64,000 nucleotides of DNA from Flavobacterium lindanitolerans (GCF_002846575.1 NZ_PJND01000011.1:45694-109693); one strand, 5' to 3'. Shown: positions 1-8,774, counted from the first letter of the stretch. Made by a program: numbers and translations. The notes: generated by a model from the sequence alone, not told the origin.

Positions 1-354
1 ACCCCATCCTCCATACTCAGCAATGGGAGCATATTGTCTTACATAAGATTTTGTCAATGTCTTCCAGGCATAATGCCGAAATTTTAAATGAAAAGGAAAA
101 AAACGAACATAAATCCCGTCTTTCCTTATTATGGTCTCAAGCCGGAAGCTAACAAACAGAAAGGTAAGGAATACCGTTAGTGCCGTTGTTATTATAAGTC
201 CTGTATTGCTCATTGGTTTGTCTCCATAAGGTTCTCCGCCAACAACCTGCTTAATTACACCAAACAAAAAAAGTCCGTTAATGCCTAACAGGATGAACCA
301 AAGCCACCATTGCTTGAACCTTTGTCTTTCTGTAAATAGGATTTCGTTATCCAT
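1..354 (-). CDS. Conserved membrane protein, C-terminus cut by window edge
   Basis: The frame is open from an ATG at 354 to the window edge, giving 118 residues that start MDNEILFTERQRFKQWW. Two hydrophobic segments (about residues 18-35 and 50-68) are followed by a basic stretch with a beta-strand look, resembling small bacterial two-helix proteins with a PH-like tail. I cannot assign a function. It starts 4 bases after the stop of the S41 peptidase at 359, so the two are probably cotranscribed. The end lies outside the window. Confidence 0.75.
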   Translation of the reverse strand, partial: MDNEILFTERQRFKQWWLWFILLGINGLFLFGVIKQVVGGEPYGDKPMSNTGLIITTALTVFLTFLFVSFRLETIIRKDGIYVRFFPFHLKFRHYAWKTLTKSYVRQYAPIAEYGGWG

Positions 355-358
355 TTTT

Positions 359-1768
359 TTATTTGCTGTTTAATGTCTCATCCACAAATTTTATCCAATT
401 GTATTCTGATACTGAACCGTCAATAAAATAATCAGGTTGTAAACCGATATCGTCTATGGCAAAATCCGGAATTCTGTAACTTCTTGACAAACCATAGTAA
501 AGTTCAAAATCTTTACAAGGTGATTCAATAATGTTGACATTAGAAATATCCAGCATCCCACGGGTAGTCTTTCCGTATAGCTTGACCTTCTTGCTTTGTT
601 TTGCGGTCAATAAAAACTGTTCGGTCGTACTTCCATTTTTTTCATTAATTACAATACCGATGTTTTCCGGGTATCTTGTTATTTCTTTACGAGTCTGTAT
701 AAAAACGTCTTTATTAAAAATATCTACAAATTTTCCAAGCGATGCGTTTAAAGTCTCATAATATTTTTTGAAGCCTTCCTGTGATTCTTTGTCAAAGTCA
801 GGATTTTGGGAAAGCTCCAGCATTCTCTGGTTATTAAGAGGCGTAGAATAAAACAGGGTACCCACTGTTCTTATTGGGTTGGTGTATAAAAATGGGATTA
901 ACGAACTGTAACTTGCATCGCTACCTCCCGGATTATTACGGACATCAATAATCAGGTTTTTCGTTGCCAAAATTATATCCTTGTTTTTCTCAATAATGCT
1001 GTCGATGTGCTTCTTTTCTGAAATTTCAAAATCAGGAATTCTCAAATAAGCAGTATTCTCATTTAATTTTTCAAACAGCGGCTTGGCAGTATCCAACCAT
1101 TGGATTTCTTTTGAAATAGTAGCATCTTCCTTAATTTCAGGATACTTCTTTTGTAAAATAGTACTATTAAGTTTTAGATAAGTATTTCCTATAGTTGTAA
1201 TTTTACTAATCTTTTGGGGAGACTTGTTTCCTAAATAAAGAGTTCCATCATTTTCAGTAAAAACAGTTTTTACATCACCAACTTTCCAGTTTTTATTGGT
1301 GGAAGAAAGGATTGTGCCTACATATTCGTTGTTTCTGCGTTTTATTGCGATAACATAACTGCCAAAACTCCAAATTCCTTCATATTTATCCTGTGTCTTC
1401 TTTTTACTCAAATATTTTTTAAAATCTTTTTCATTAACCGGGATGTTCTCAACCGTGAAATTGGTTTCCTGAACAGGCTCTTTTAAATATTTAATCCCGA
1501 TATGTCCGTCACGAAAAAACCGAACCCATTTATCTATTACTATGGCACATTCTTTATCATTAGGAAGCTGTTTTGCTTTTTCCAAATACATTTGGCTATG
1601 AAGTTCATAAGCATCTCTTCCTTTTTTGCTGATTATATATTCAAATCCTGCGTCGTTTTCTTCAAATGTTTTTTTCACCCAATTAAAATTGCTTTCACAA
1701 TCACAGTTTTGGGCATAACTAAAGGTGGAAAAAGTTAATAACAGGAGTGGTAGAATTTTTCTTTTCAT
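359..1768 (-). CDS. S41 family peptidase, secreted
   Basis: A 469-residue protein with a Sec signal peptide (about 1-19, ending TFSYAQ). The C-terminal half has the S41 (tail-specific protease/tricorn core) fold signature: the strand IIDVRNNPGGSDASY, which forms the oxyanion region, and GSTTEQF, whose Ser380 sits where the S41 nucleophile is expected (S-x-x-E). No Lys is found 25 residues after Ser380, unlike classical CtpA enzymes, so it may be a tricorn-like S41 member. No PDZ domain is obvious. It probably acts in the periplasm or at the cell surface on unknown substrates. The small membrane protein gene follows 4 bases downstream. Confidence 0.85.
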   Translation of the reverse strand: MKRKILPLLLLTFSTFSYAQNCDCESNFNWVKKTFEENDAGFEYIISKKGRDAYELHSQMYLEKAKQLPNDKECAIVIDKWVRFFRDGHIGIKYLKEPVQETNFTVENIPVNEKDFKKYLSKKKTQDKYEGIWSFGSYVIAIKRRNNEYVGTILSSTNKNWKVGDVKTVFTENDGTLYLGNKSPQKISKITTIGNTYLKLNSTILQKKYPEIKEDATISKEIQWLDTAKPLFEKLNENTAYLRIPDFEISEKKHIDSIIEKNKDIILATKNLIIDVRNNPGGSDASYSSLIPFLYTNPIRTVGTLFYSTPLNNQRMLELSQNPDFDKESQEGFKKYYETLNASLGKFVDIFNKDVFIQTRKEITRYPENIGIVINEKNGSTTEQFLLTAKQSKKVKLYGKTTRGMLDISNVNIIESPCKDFELYYGLSRSYRIPDFAIDDIGLQPDYFIDGSVSEYNWIKFVDETLNSK

Positions 1769-1856
1769 TATGATAGTATGTAATTTTTATATTCTGAACA
1801 TGAATCTGTCTGATACAATGGTAGGATTGCATTACAGTGAAATTCATGGGGGTATT

Positions 1857-2051
1857 TTATTGTCTTTTTTGATTGTTTTTATAGTTTCTCACCAGGACAT
1901 AGACTGAAAATAGAAAAGTAATGCTATAAATAACAGCTAAGCCTGTATGCTCAAATTTTAGTGTTTTAAAATCGAACTGTTTAAATAAGACACTTCCCAG
2001 AATGATTGCTATTATACCAAAAATAAACGATGACGCTTTGTTTTTTTCCAT
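1857..2051 (-). CDS. Small two-helix membrane protein
   Basis: A 64-residue product starting MEKNKASSFIFG. An in-frame ATG 27 bases upstream is possible, but the internal start fits the hydrophobic N-terminus better. Two transmembrane segments (about 9-22 and 37-54) are followed by a basic tail ending NNQKRQ. There is no recognisable family. It lies in a run of short minus-strand membrane proteins, each with its own spacing. Function unknown. Confidence 0.5.
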   Translation of the reverse strand: MEKNKASSFIFGIIAIILGSVLFKQFDFKTLKFEHTGLAVIYSITFLFSVYVLVRNYKNNQKRQ

Positions 2052-2209
2052 GATTTTCAATGTTTTATCAAATACCAATCAGGTACTCCGATTTTGTGTC
2101 TAAAATACTTATTTTTAGCTATATTTTATTTCCGTTCTTATCAAAACTATCGGAACAATAAATGTTGCTGACTACAGTAAACCGGCTCTATTTCTGCACT
2201 GTGTTGTAG

Positions 2210-2407
2210 CTAGCTTCTCTTTCTGTATATTTTGACTCCTAACCAAATAGTAATGCTGATGATTAATAGCAGTATAATTACCAAACCTGTCAGGTACCCT
2301 AAACCGTAATCGGTTAGGCGATTGTAATCACATATAAATATTCTCCCTATTTTATAAGTCAAGATTAGTCCTATTATCAATAGAAGGAAAAAAAGTATTT
2401 TTCTCAT
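2210..2407 (-). CDS. Small two-helix membrane protein
   Basis: A 65-residue product starting MRKILFFLLLIIGLIL, with transmembrane segments at about 4-20 and 38-57 and a positively charged C-terminus (KIYRKRS), so both ends are probably cytoplasmic. No family recognised. A hairpin that looks like the terminator of the upstream Bor-like gene lies just before it (2425-2469), so it may have its own promoter. Confidence 0.5.
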   Translation of the reverse strand: MRKILFFLLLIIGLILTYKIGRIFICDYNRLTDYGLGYLTGLVIILLLIISITIWLGVKIYRKRS

Positions 2408-2424
2408 TATTATTTTGGGTTTTA

Positions 2425-2469
2425 TTTTAAAAATCGCAGAGAGGGGAAATATTTCATCCCACTCTCTGC
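2425..2469 (-). terminator. Terminator after the Bor-like lipoprotein gene
   Basis: The arms GCAGAGAG (2436-2443) and CTCTCTGC (2462-2469) are perfectly complementary, with an extra GGG/CCC pairing inside the loop. On the minus strand the stem is followed by GATTTTT. It lies 14 bases after the stop of the gene ending at 2483. Confidence 0.6.
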
Positions 2470-2482
2470 TGGAATTTTCAGC

Positions 2483-2779
2483 TTACTTTTGAACTGTTGT
2501 AGTTGTTGGTGTGTAAATACCAAAAGTCAAACCAGCAATTAAACCGTTAATAAACGAATGTTTTGTAGTAACAGTATAGTCAGTTGCTCCTTCAGCCATT
2601 GCTTTAGCATCCGAAACTCCAACCGGAGCCAAACCATAAATTACATAGTGATTCCATTTTGAAACTTTTTGCTCTCCTTTAGCTCCTTTTCCTACCACAG
2701 TAGTGTAAGTATAGCATGAAGTAAATAGTGTTGAGCATAGCAAAGCTCCAACTGCCAGAGTGAAAACTCTTTTTTTCAT
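2483..2779 (-). CDS. Bor-like lipoprotein
   Basis: A 98-residue lipoprotein: a signal segment then a lipobox at STLFTSCYT, with lipidated Cys near residue 22. The remainder (NHYVIYGLAPVG, then TKHSFINGLIAGLTFGIYTP) matches the Bacteroidota branch of the Bor family as I know it, the family of the phage lambda Bor outer-membrane lipoprotein. It probably sits in the outer membrane or faces the periplasm. Function in Bacteroidota is not established. It has its own terminator downstream. Confidence 0.75.
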   Translation of the reverse strand: MKKRVFTLAVGALLCSTLFTSCYTYTTVVGKGAKGEQKVSKWNHYVIYGLAPVGVSDAKAMAEGATDYTVTTKHSFINGLIAGLTFGIYTPTTTTVQK

Positions 2780-2977
2780 AAATTATCTTTTAAGTTAAAT
2801 TTCCTTACTCATAAGGCTTTTCAGTAACGCCCCGTTTTTTGAGTGGTTTCTGGTCTCCACTATATTTTAATTTATTACACACTTCGTTTTTCACAGATTT
2901 TTGATTACTGCCACTCCAATCTGATAACAAATTCATCCGAAAGAGAATAATTTTTGAACTTTTTTTACCTTGAACCT

Positions 2978-4504
2978 TTATTGAAATATGTTCATTTCTT
3001 CATTATAGACAGGACTCTGTATACCCAGGAAATTCAATACACTGTGAAACACATGGTGTTGCGTTAGTGACTTGTTGGGCTTGAGTTGTTTTGAGCCGTC
3101 AGACACCCAAACCAGAAAAGGAATTTCATACTGTTCTTTTGGAGCAATGCTCATAGGCATTCCATGCATGTACAGGTTTTTCTCTCCCAAAGATTCACCG
3201 TGGTCTGAAACAAAAATCATCGAACTTTTATACTCTTTCAACTGTTTCAGGTTTTCTATCACACTGTTCAGAATATAGTCCGTATAGACGATGGTGTTAT
3301 CGTAGGCATTGATAAGTTCATCCTTTGAACAGTTACCCAATTCGACACTGTTGCATACGGGCTTGAAATTCTCAAACCGGGACGGATACTTTTTACTATA
3401 AGTAGGCCCGTGACTTGTACTTGTGTGTAATACCACCAACACCTTATCTTTTTTGCTGGCAAGTATCTGTTCTTTCAACCCTGACAATAAAACTTCGTCA
3501 TAGCCACATCCTTCACCCTGGCAGTCCGGCAGGAGAGCATCACGCTTCTGGTAGTTTTTTATATGAACCGGAGGTTCTCCCCAATTAGTTGTTCTCCAGA
3601 TGACCTCTGCATTATTCCTGTAAAGGTAGTTGGGCAGTATCTCATACAGCTTTCCCGTATCGGCATGCTCCAGAATACATTTCACTCCCGCGGTAGTATA
3701 GGTGGCACAGGAAGTTGCTTCAAAATGGGACAGGTTTTCCACTTTGGAAAGCAGCGGATTAGTGTTTCTCGCATACCCATAGAGTGAAAAATTCTGCTTC
3801 CTTGCTGATTCTCCGATAACCAAAACCACAACCGATTTTTCGGTATCTTTTATAGTAGCATCCGGTAACAGAATTTCTTTCTTGTTCTTCTGGTATTTGT
3901 GAATATAAAACAAAGAGGTGTTTACAGTATAAGACCAGGGCATTGCAAGTCCTCCTAATTGTTTTGAGTTTTTATCAATCCACAGCCAGTTACTGGCATT
4001 GGCAAATGCCATACCTACTATAAACAACAGTGTAAGAGACAAAGTGGTTAAAAATTTCTTCAGCGGCACACTTGTTATTTTTGTTTTGACAATAAAGACA
4101 GCGGGAATAATTCCTAGAAAGATGACATATAGCACCAATTTAAAAGAAAAAAAGCTGCTGGATTCTTCATAATTGGTATTGAGGACATTGCCAATCATAC
4201 TTTCGTCTATAATGACACTGTAGGTATTGACAAAATACACTGCAACTGCGCTAATGATAAAAAATAAAACCAATAAAAATTTCCCGACCGGACGAGAGAG
4301 ATAAAGTATCAGGTAGAAAGCAAAGGCATTGGCGACCAGCATCAGCACCACGAGACTTACAATCAGAAGAATGCCGTTTCCACTTTTGTAGTCAACATTA
4401 TTAAAGACATAGCCATAGAATGGAAAATGGAAAAACACAAAGTTCAATAAACTCATCAGTAAGGCAAAATGGGCTAACTTCAGTTTATTTTTTATCTTTA
4501 ACAT
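2978..4504 (-). CDS. eptA: EptA-like lipid A phosphoethanolamine transferase
   Basis: About 508 residues: five N-terminal transmembrane helices (to about residue 180), then an alkaline-phosphatase-type (sulfatase) domain. VLVIGESARKQNFSLYGY is the metal-binding start of the catalytic domain. CATYTTAGVKC fits the EptA nucleophile loop, with Thr as the phosphoethanolamine acceptor. VSDHGESLGE and MHGMP supply the other Zn ligands. The family transfers phosphoethanolamine from phosphatidylethanolamine to lipid A in the periplasm. I chose the ATG at 4504, which overlaps the PAP2 phosphatase gene by 20 bases; an ATG at 4534 is the alternative. The overlap implies translational coupling. Confidence 0.85.
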   Translation of the reverse strand: MLKIKNKLKLAHFALLMSLLNFVFFHFPFYGYVFNNVDYKSGNGILLIVSLVVLMLVANAFAFYLILYLSRPVGKFLLVLFFIISAVAVYFVNTYSVIIDESMIGNVLNTNYEESSSFFSFKLVLYVIFLGIIPAVFIVKTKITSVPLKKFLTTLSLTLLFIVGMAFANASNWLWIDKNSKQLGGLAMPWSYTVNTSLFYIHKYQKNKKEILLPDATIKDTEKSVVVLVIGESARKQNFSLYGYARNTNPLLSKVENLSHFEATSCATYTTAGVKCILEHADTGKLYEILPNYLYRNNAEVIWRTTNWGEPPVHIKNYQKRDALLPDCQGEGCGYDEVLLSGLKEQILASKKDKVLVVLHTSTSHGPTYSKKYPSRFENFKPVCNSVELGNCSKDELINAYDNTIVYTDYILNSVIENLKQLKEYKSSMIFVSDHGESLGEKNLYMHGMPMSIAPKEQYEIPFLVWVSDGSKQLKPNKSLTQHHVFHSVLNFLGIQSPVYNEEMNIFQ

Positions 4505-5318
4505 AGACCGTGAAAATTTTATACAATGAGACAACTAAGCTAAGGAATGCGAGGTAAAACACTATCAAATTTTCATTAATTATTTTGGTAATTAATAAAA
4601 TAGCACTAACCAGAAATAGAAGAAGAATGACGTGATAATATTTTTTATTGCCAATCCAGGACAGAATTTTATATTTCCGACTGATAAAAATACCTAAAAG
4701 CCCGCAAATATATCCCACAATACTACCTACAATGACATCAATCGGGTAATGGGCTCCTACTCCAACTCTGGTAAAAGCAAGCCCAAAGCCTATAAGGATT
4801 AAGAAAAAAATCCATCCCATTTTGTACCATAATCTTTTAGGCATAAGGGCAAACATCAGCACGGTTAGAACTGTAAATACTGTAATGGAATGTCCGGAAG
4901 GCAGGCTGGTACATCCGGAGAGCCTTTTGCCAATGATAGAAAAACCTTCATTATCAAATACTGCTGCTGGCCTTGGTACTGCAAATATATTTTTTAGCAG
5001 GCTGCAAAATACTAGTGAAACCAATGAACCGGATAGTAAGGCTTCCCACATTTTAGGAGCATATAGAACAAAAAGACCCAGAAGCGATAAAAAGACCAAT
5101 GCATCCCCAAATTGAGTAAAATTATGCAGCAGGTTTGGGTATGGTGCCAGTTTACGATTAATAAAAAGAAAGCTATTTTTCTGTATTTCCGCATATTCAT
5201 TAATACACAAAGCATTCTGTGCATACAGAAACAAAACAATCAAAATCAGTAAGAAGAAAGGTAACAGGAATACAGGTATTTTGAGCCTGGAATAATTATC
5301 AATAACTTTTGCGTTCAT
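4485..5318 (-). CDS. PAP2-family membrane phosphatase, LpxE-like
   Basis: A 277-residue, multi-spanning protein with all three type 2 phosphatidic acid phosphatase motifs: K-x6-RP (KNIFAVPRP), PSGH (SLPSGHSITVF) and R-x5-H-x3-D (TRVGVGAHYPIDV). Two further helices follow the catalytic part. Because it is first in an overlapping pair with an EptA-like transferase, the likeliest role is removal of a lipid A phosphate before phosphoethanolamine addition, as in the known Helicobacter pylori lpxE-eptA pair. An undecaprenyl-pyrophosphate or PgpB-type role cannot be excluded from sequence alone. Confidence 0.8.
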   Translation of the reverse strand: MNAKVIDNYSRLKIPVFLLPFFLLILIVLFLYAQNALCINEYAEIQKNSFLFINRKLAPYPNLLHNFTQFGDALVFLSLLGLFVLYAPKMWEALLSGSLVSLVFCSLLKNIFAVPRPAAVFDNEGFSIIGKRLSGCTSLPSGHSITVFTVLTVLMFALMPKRLWYKMGWIFFLILIGFGLAFTRVGVGAHYPIDVIVGSIVGYICGLLGIFISRKYKILSWIGNKKYYHVILLLFLVSAILLITKIINENLIVFYLAFLSLVVSLYKIFTVYVKDKK

Positions 5319-5400
5319 ATGCCCTATTATTTAGATACATGCCTTACTAAAGCTCACTTCAGCAGGTATGGAATTAAAATTTAATTGGGCTTTTGAACGA

Positions 5401-5421
5401 TTTGACTCTTAAAGTGTCAAA
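5401..5421. promoter_or_regulatory. Imperfect 21-bp palindrome upstream of the PAP2/eptA pair
   Basis: TTTGAC and GTCAAA arms flank CTCTTAAAG-like sequence, so the 21 bases match their own reverse complement except at three symmetric positions, one of them the centre. It lies about 83 bases upstream of the phosphatase start codon and has no T-run, so it looks like a dimeric regulator site rather than a terminator. The regulator is unknown. Confidence 0.35.
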
Positions 5422-5481
5422 TACGCTTTTTGGTAAAACACTACATAGGAGTATCTTACCGATTTCTTTTATCGTGTTCTT

Positions 5482-5613
5482 TTATTCTATAAGTTTTTTA
5501 TTTGGATTTTTATTTATAAGATAGGTTCTCATTTTTAGGAAAAAGAATCTGCCTAAAAGAGAAACGAAAAAAATAATTGCAGTAAGAAACAATAACAAAA
5601 ATTGCTTTTCCAT
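5482..5613 (-). CDS. Possible 43-residue single-helix membrane peptide
   Basis: An ATG at 5613 opens a 43-codon frame starting MEKQFLLLFLTAIIFF. It has one strong transmembrane segment (about 5-20) and a basic tail (RTYLINKNPNKKLIE). It lies in the 512-base gap between the PAP2 gene and the SMI1/KNR4 gene, which otherwise holds the palindrome at 5401 and very AT-rich sequence (about 5680-5830). No family recognised; support is only an intact frame and a coherent membrane-protein composition. Confidence 0.4.
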   Translation of the reverse strand: MEKQFLLLFLTAIIFFVSLLGRFFFLKMRTYLINKNPNKKLIE

Positions 5614-5830
5614 AAGTTTTTTTAATTGGCGTTTAAATTTGAAATGGTATAATTACCATAACTGTGTTTTCGGCAAACATAAAAATTTTTTAAACATCTA
5701 CATAACCAAAATTTATATTTTACTTAAAATTATTTTTTTTATAACATTTATTTATCATTAAATTATTTATGCTATTTTTATAAAATTAAAACTACATTAT
5801 ATTCTATATAAGCCACTTAATTCAATACTT

Positions 5831-6466
5831 ATGGACCAGTTAAAATCAAGAATCAAGAAATTTAATGAAATAATTGACCGCACATTTGATGATGAGGAAG
5901 GCGAGTCAGAATACAGAATAGAACAGGCGGAAGTTGCAAGTACAGAAGAACTAAAAGAATTATCAACTTTTTTAGACGCTGAAATACCCAAGGAATTATT
6001 GGCATTTTATCTACAGATTGGTGGCATACGAAACCATGCATTTGATGTTTACGGTTTAAATATTCCGTCTGCTAATAGTTTATTGAAACAACTAAAATCC
6101 GAACGGCGTTACGAAAAGCGACAATCTATGGGGCTTATTGATGGTATTAAGCATTCCTGGAGCAATGACCGTCCGGAATTTAGCCATATACCCGAATCCA
6201 AAATCAACTACATTAATACTAATTATAAATGCATTGGTTTGCATCATTACGATTGGCAATTTGAAGAAGCTTTTTATATTTATTTTGACAAAAACCACCA
6301 GTTTGGGCTGTTGCGTTACCATCAGGATAAATTTGACACTTTATGGCAGGAACATCTTACTCCCCTACTCACGGAAAGCCAGGCCAATCAAACTCTGGAA
6401 CAATTGCTCATACAGGTTTTAGACCGGTTGGAAGAAGGAATACTTAATGATTTCAATGGGAATTAA
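5831..6466 (+). CDS. SMI1/KNR4 family protein
   Basis: A 211-residue cytoplasmic protein without signal peptide. The N-terminal part is acidic. From about residue 35 the pattern LKELSTFLDAEIPKELLAFY then GGIRNHAFDVYGLN is the usual start of the SMI1/KNR4 (SUKH) fold, and DWQFEEAFYIYFDK fits its later strands. SUKH proteins often act as immunity proteins to contact-dependent or polymorphic toxins, but no toxin gene is next to this one. The unusually AT-rich upstream flank could reflect acquisition. Assignment is by pattern only. Confidence 0.65.
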   Translation: MDQLKSRIKKFNEIIDRTFDDEEGESEYRIEQAEVASTEELKELSTFLDAEIPKELLAFYLQIGGIRNHAFDVYGLNIPSANSLLKQLKSERRYEKRQSMGLIDGIKHSWSNDRPEFSHIPESKINYINTNYKCIGLHHYDWQFEEAFYIYFDKNHQFGLLRYHQDKFDTLWQEHLTPLLTESQANQTLEQLLIQVLDRLEEGILNDFNGN

Positions 6467-6485
6467 CAGTAAACTTTATATGGTT

Positions 6486-7421
6486 TTATTCAATTTTATA
6501 CATCTGGTTTCTACAATCCAAAATCATTTTTCGGTTTAGAAACAGTTTATTTCCAATCATTCCCTGCATGCCTGAAAACTTCATCAAAAAGTTTTGCGCC
6601 TTGGATGTGCCTTCAATGTAAGTCACTTCTGAAAGTTGTAACGTTTTGCTTCCAAATCTTATTTTTTGATGGGACGATGCTGTCATTACCGTTAGTATTT
6701 TTCCCCATGAATTTCCTTTATCAATTTTTACTTCACCGCCTTTTCTGTACTTTTCCCATTTATCCTTATTCATAATAAGTTCATAGCCACTTGTTCCGGA
6801 ATCATACATCAGCTTCAGGTTTTCATTACCAATCACTGCCGGAATGAGAATCCTTCGTTTCTTAAATTCAAATCTTTCAAAACCACTACCTTCTCTTTTT
6901 TTAGAAAAGGAGCAGCGGCTGTTTTTAAAGTCCAATGTGACAATCCTTTTTTCCAACAAATCCGTTCCAAGGGTTCCTATTATATTTTGGGCATCGGGAT
7001 TTTCAAAATCGGCCTTAGTTCCATAATCTAATACTTCAAAAAACTTTGATGAAACCTTCATATCCCGAAGCGAAAAATCCAGTGCTATTTTTCCTTTTTC
7101 TGTCTCTTCCGGAATCCTGTCAGGAAACCTGGCCTTAACAGATTGCAAAGAGTTCTTATAAAATACCGTTACGGGCGAACCCAAATCCAACTGCATATAA
7201 AACAACTTATCAATTCCATCAATTCTGACAGGTAAAAGAATGGCCCCATATGGATTTTCATCATTTCCCTGCCACACCATAGGAATACCTTCAGATAGGC
7301 CCGAAACGGTAAGATAATTTTGAGGTGGCGAGAATCTCTTTTCAAAATAGAAATAACCTCCAATTAACGATAAGGCAATAAGCGCCAATAGGCCCAACAG
7401 GATTTTTTTTAAAGTTTTCAT
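6486..7421 (-). CDS. Membrane-anchored retropepsin-like protein
   Basis: 311 residues from the ATG at 7421; the frame extends upstream only to a TTG. An N-terminal membrane anchor (about 5-23) precedes two lobes. YMQLDLGSPVTVFY and LMYDSGTSGYEL resemble the paired Asp-Thr/Ser-Gly active-site loops of aspartyl proteases, and the second keeps the D-S-G triad. The first reads D-L-G, so activity is uncertain. It probably faces the periplasm. It is convergent with the SMI1 gene, only 19 bases apart. No family name is certain. Confidence 0.6.
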   Translation of the reverse strand: MKTLKKILLGLLALIALSLIGGYFYFEKRFSPPQNYLTVSGLSEGIPMVWQGNDENPYGAILLPVRIDGIDKLFYMQLDLGSPVTVFYKNSLQSVKARFPDRIPEETEKGKIALDFSLRDMKVSSKFFEVLDYGTKADFENPDAQNIIGTLGTDLLEKRIVTLDFKNSRCSFSKKREGSGFERFEFKKRRILIPAVIGNENLKLMYDSGTSGYELIMNKDKWEKYRKGGEVKIDKGNSWGKILTVMTASSHQKIRFGSKTLQLSEVTYIEGTSKAQNFLMKFSGMQGMIGNKLFLNRKMILDCRNQMYKIE

Positions 7422-7683
7422 TCTGATTTCTTTTTCGTGCAAGATTCGGAATCAAAGTTGAATTTAACCCTAAAATCAATACGCCATTATTGTGACAATT
7501 TTACGACACAATCATAACATTCTTTATTTCAAATAAATACAAACCCTTTTCTTTCAAACACAAGACTCAAAAATTATCTATTATTTAATGTGATAGTCGC
7601 GGCTCTTCTTTATTTTAGTACTTTTATAAAGATTTTTTCTTACAATAAATAATCCTGACAGACTATTCGCGTTTTATATCCTG

Positions 7684-8634
7684 ATGAAACCCTATTTCTT
7701 CCTTCTCTTCTTTTTTATGACGTCCTTTTCGTGGGCACAACGCGACAGCACCTATATCAGACCTTATGAGCATAATTTCTCGATAAGGACCTATCTGGCG
7801 ATTAATTTTCTGTCGATGGAGCAACAGACAGGCACCGAGGAATATAAAAAATTCATGCCCAATAATCCTCCCAATATTGGTTTGGGATTCTCAATGAACA
7901 ATACGATTGTAAATGTCAGTTACGGACAGGGATTCAATTTTATGAGAGATAAGGAAAAGGGAAGAACCAAGGCGCTGGACCTGCAAATACACAATTACGG
8001 AAAGAAATTCACCTTTGATATTTTTATACAGCGATACCGCGGATTCTATGCAGAAGACGAATCGGGTAATGTGCTTGCCCTTTATCCTGACCTGAAAATC
8101 CGGCAATATGGCGCTTACGGACAATACATCTTCAACAATAAAAAATTTTCATACAGGGCTGCCTTTAACCAAAATGAAAAACAGTTAAAATCGGCAGGAA
8201 GCTTTCTGATTGGCGGAGGTGTTTATTTTTCAAAGATTGAATCAGACAGTTCATTTGTACACAAAAAAAGAAATTCGCTGCATAATTTCCAATTTGGCGT
8301 AAGTGGTGGTTATGCTTATCTATGGGCAATCAACAAAAAATGGTTTGCGAGTATCTCGACTACTGTTGGTGTCAATATTGGTTCCGAAAAATTCAACACC
8401 TTTGGTAAAGAAAAAATCGAGGTCTATCCTACTTTATTTCCGCGCGTAGCTTTAGGTTATGATACTGAAAACTGGTCGGCGGGACTTTCATTTGTCAGCA
8501 ATACCGTATTTTCGGCCTTTTCAGATAATGAGCATTCAAATGTCAGCCTGTTTTCCGGAAATTTTAAACTTTCCTATATCCGAAGATTCGATTCTTTCGA
8601 CTTTCTAAAAAAGAAGAAAAAACAGATTGATTGA
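7684..8634 (+). CDS. DUF4421 family outer-membrane-like protein
   Basis: A 316-residue exported protein with a signal peptide of about 18 residues ending SFSWAQ. The mature start (RDSTYIRPYEHNFSIRTYL) and alternating aromatic strands ending LSYIRRFD match DUF4421 proteins of Bacteroidota, which look like small outer-membrane beta-barrels. Function unknown. It stands alone between a divergent retropepsin-like gene and a convergent MFS gene. Confidence 0.75.
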   Translation: MKPYFFLLFFFMTSFSWAQRDSTYIRPYEHNFSIRTYLAINFLSMEQQTGTEEYKKFMPNNPPNIGLGFSMNNTIVNVSYGQGFNFMRDKEKGRTKALDLQIHNYGKKFTFDIFIQRYRGFYAEDESGNVLALYPDLKIRQYGAYGQYIFNNKKFSYRAAFNQNEKQLKSAGSFLIGGGVYFSKIESDSSFVHKKRNSLHNFQFGVSGGYAYLWAINKKWFASISTTVGVNIGSEKFNTFGKEKIEVYPTLFPRVALGYDTENWSAGLSFVSNTVFSAFSDNEHSNVSLFSGNFKLSYIRRFDSFDFLKKKKKQID

Positions 8635-8656
8635 TAGTAATGTCCTACTATAATAA

Positions 8657-8704
8657 GGCCTGGCGTCTTTGCAAGGAAATAATTCCCCGCAAAGACGCCA
8701 GGCC
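8657..8704. repeat. Dispersed palindromic repeat, copy A
   Basis: The perfect 16-bp arms GGCCTGGCGTCTTTGC (8657-8672) and GCAAAGACGCCAGGCC (8689-8704) flank a 16-base AT-rich loop. The core GCGTCTTTGC...GC(A/T)AAGACGC recurs in the copy at 57281. It lies between convergent genes and could also serve as a terminator, but there is no T-run next to either arm. It resembles REP-type elements. Confidence 0.7.
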
Positions 8705-8725
8705 ACAAAGAGAAAGTAATTTGAA

Positions 8726-8770
8726 AAATCTTAAATCTTAAATCTTAAATCTTAAATCTTAAATCTTAAA
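8726..8770. repeat. Tandem 7-bp repeat (TTAAATC), about six units
   Basis: The heptamer TTAAATC is repeated head to tail about six times without interruption between the palindromic repeat and the end of the MFS gene. It probably varies in copy number by slippage. No coding role. Confidence 0.85.
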
Positions 8771-8774
8771 TTTT

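Noticed and set aside
8726..8770. CRISPR array
   Set aside because: The units are 7 bp, tandem and without spacers; no cas genes are present.
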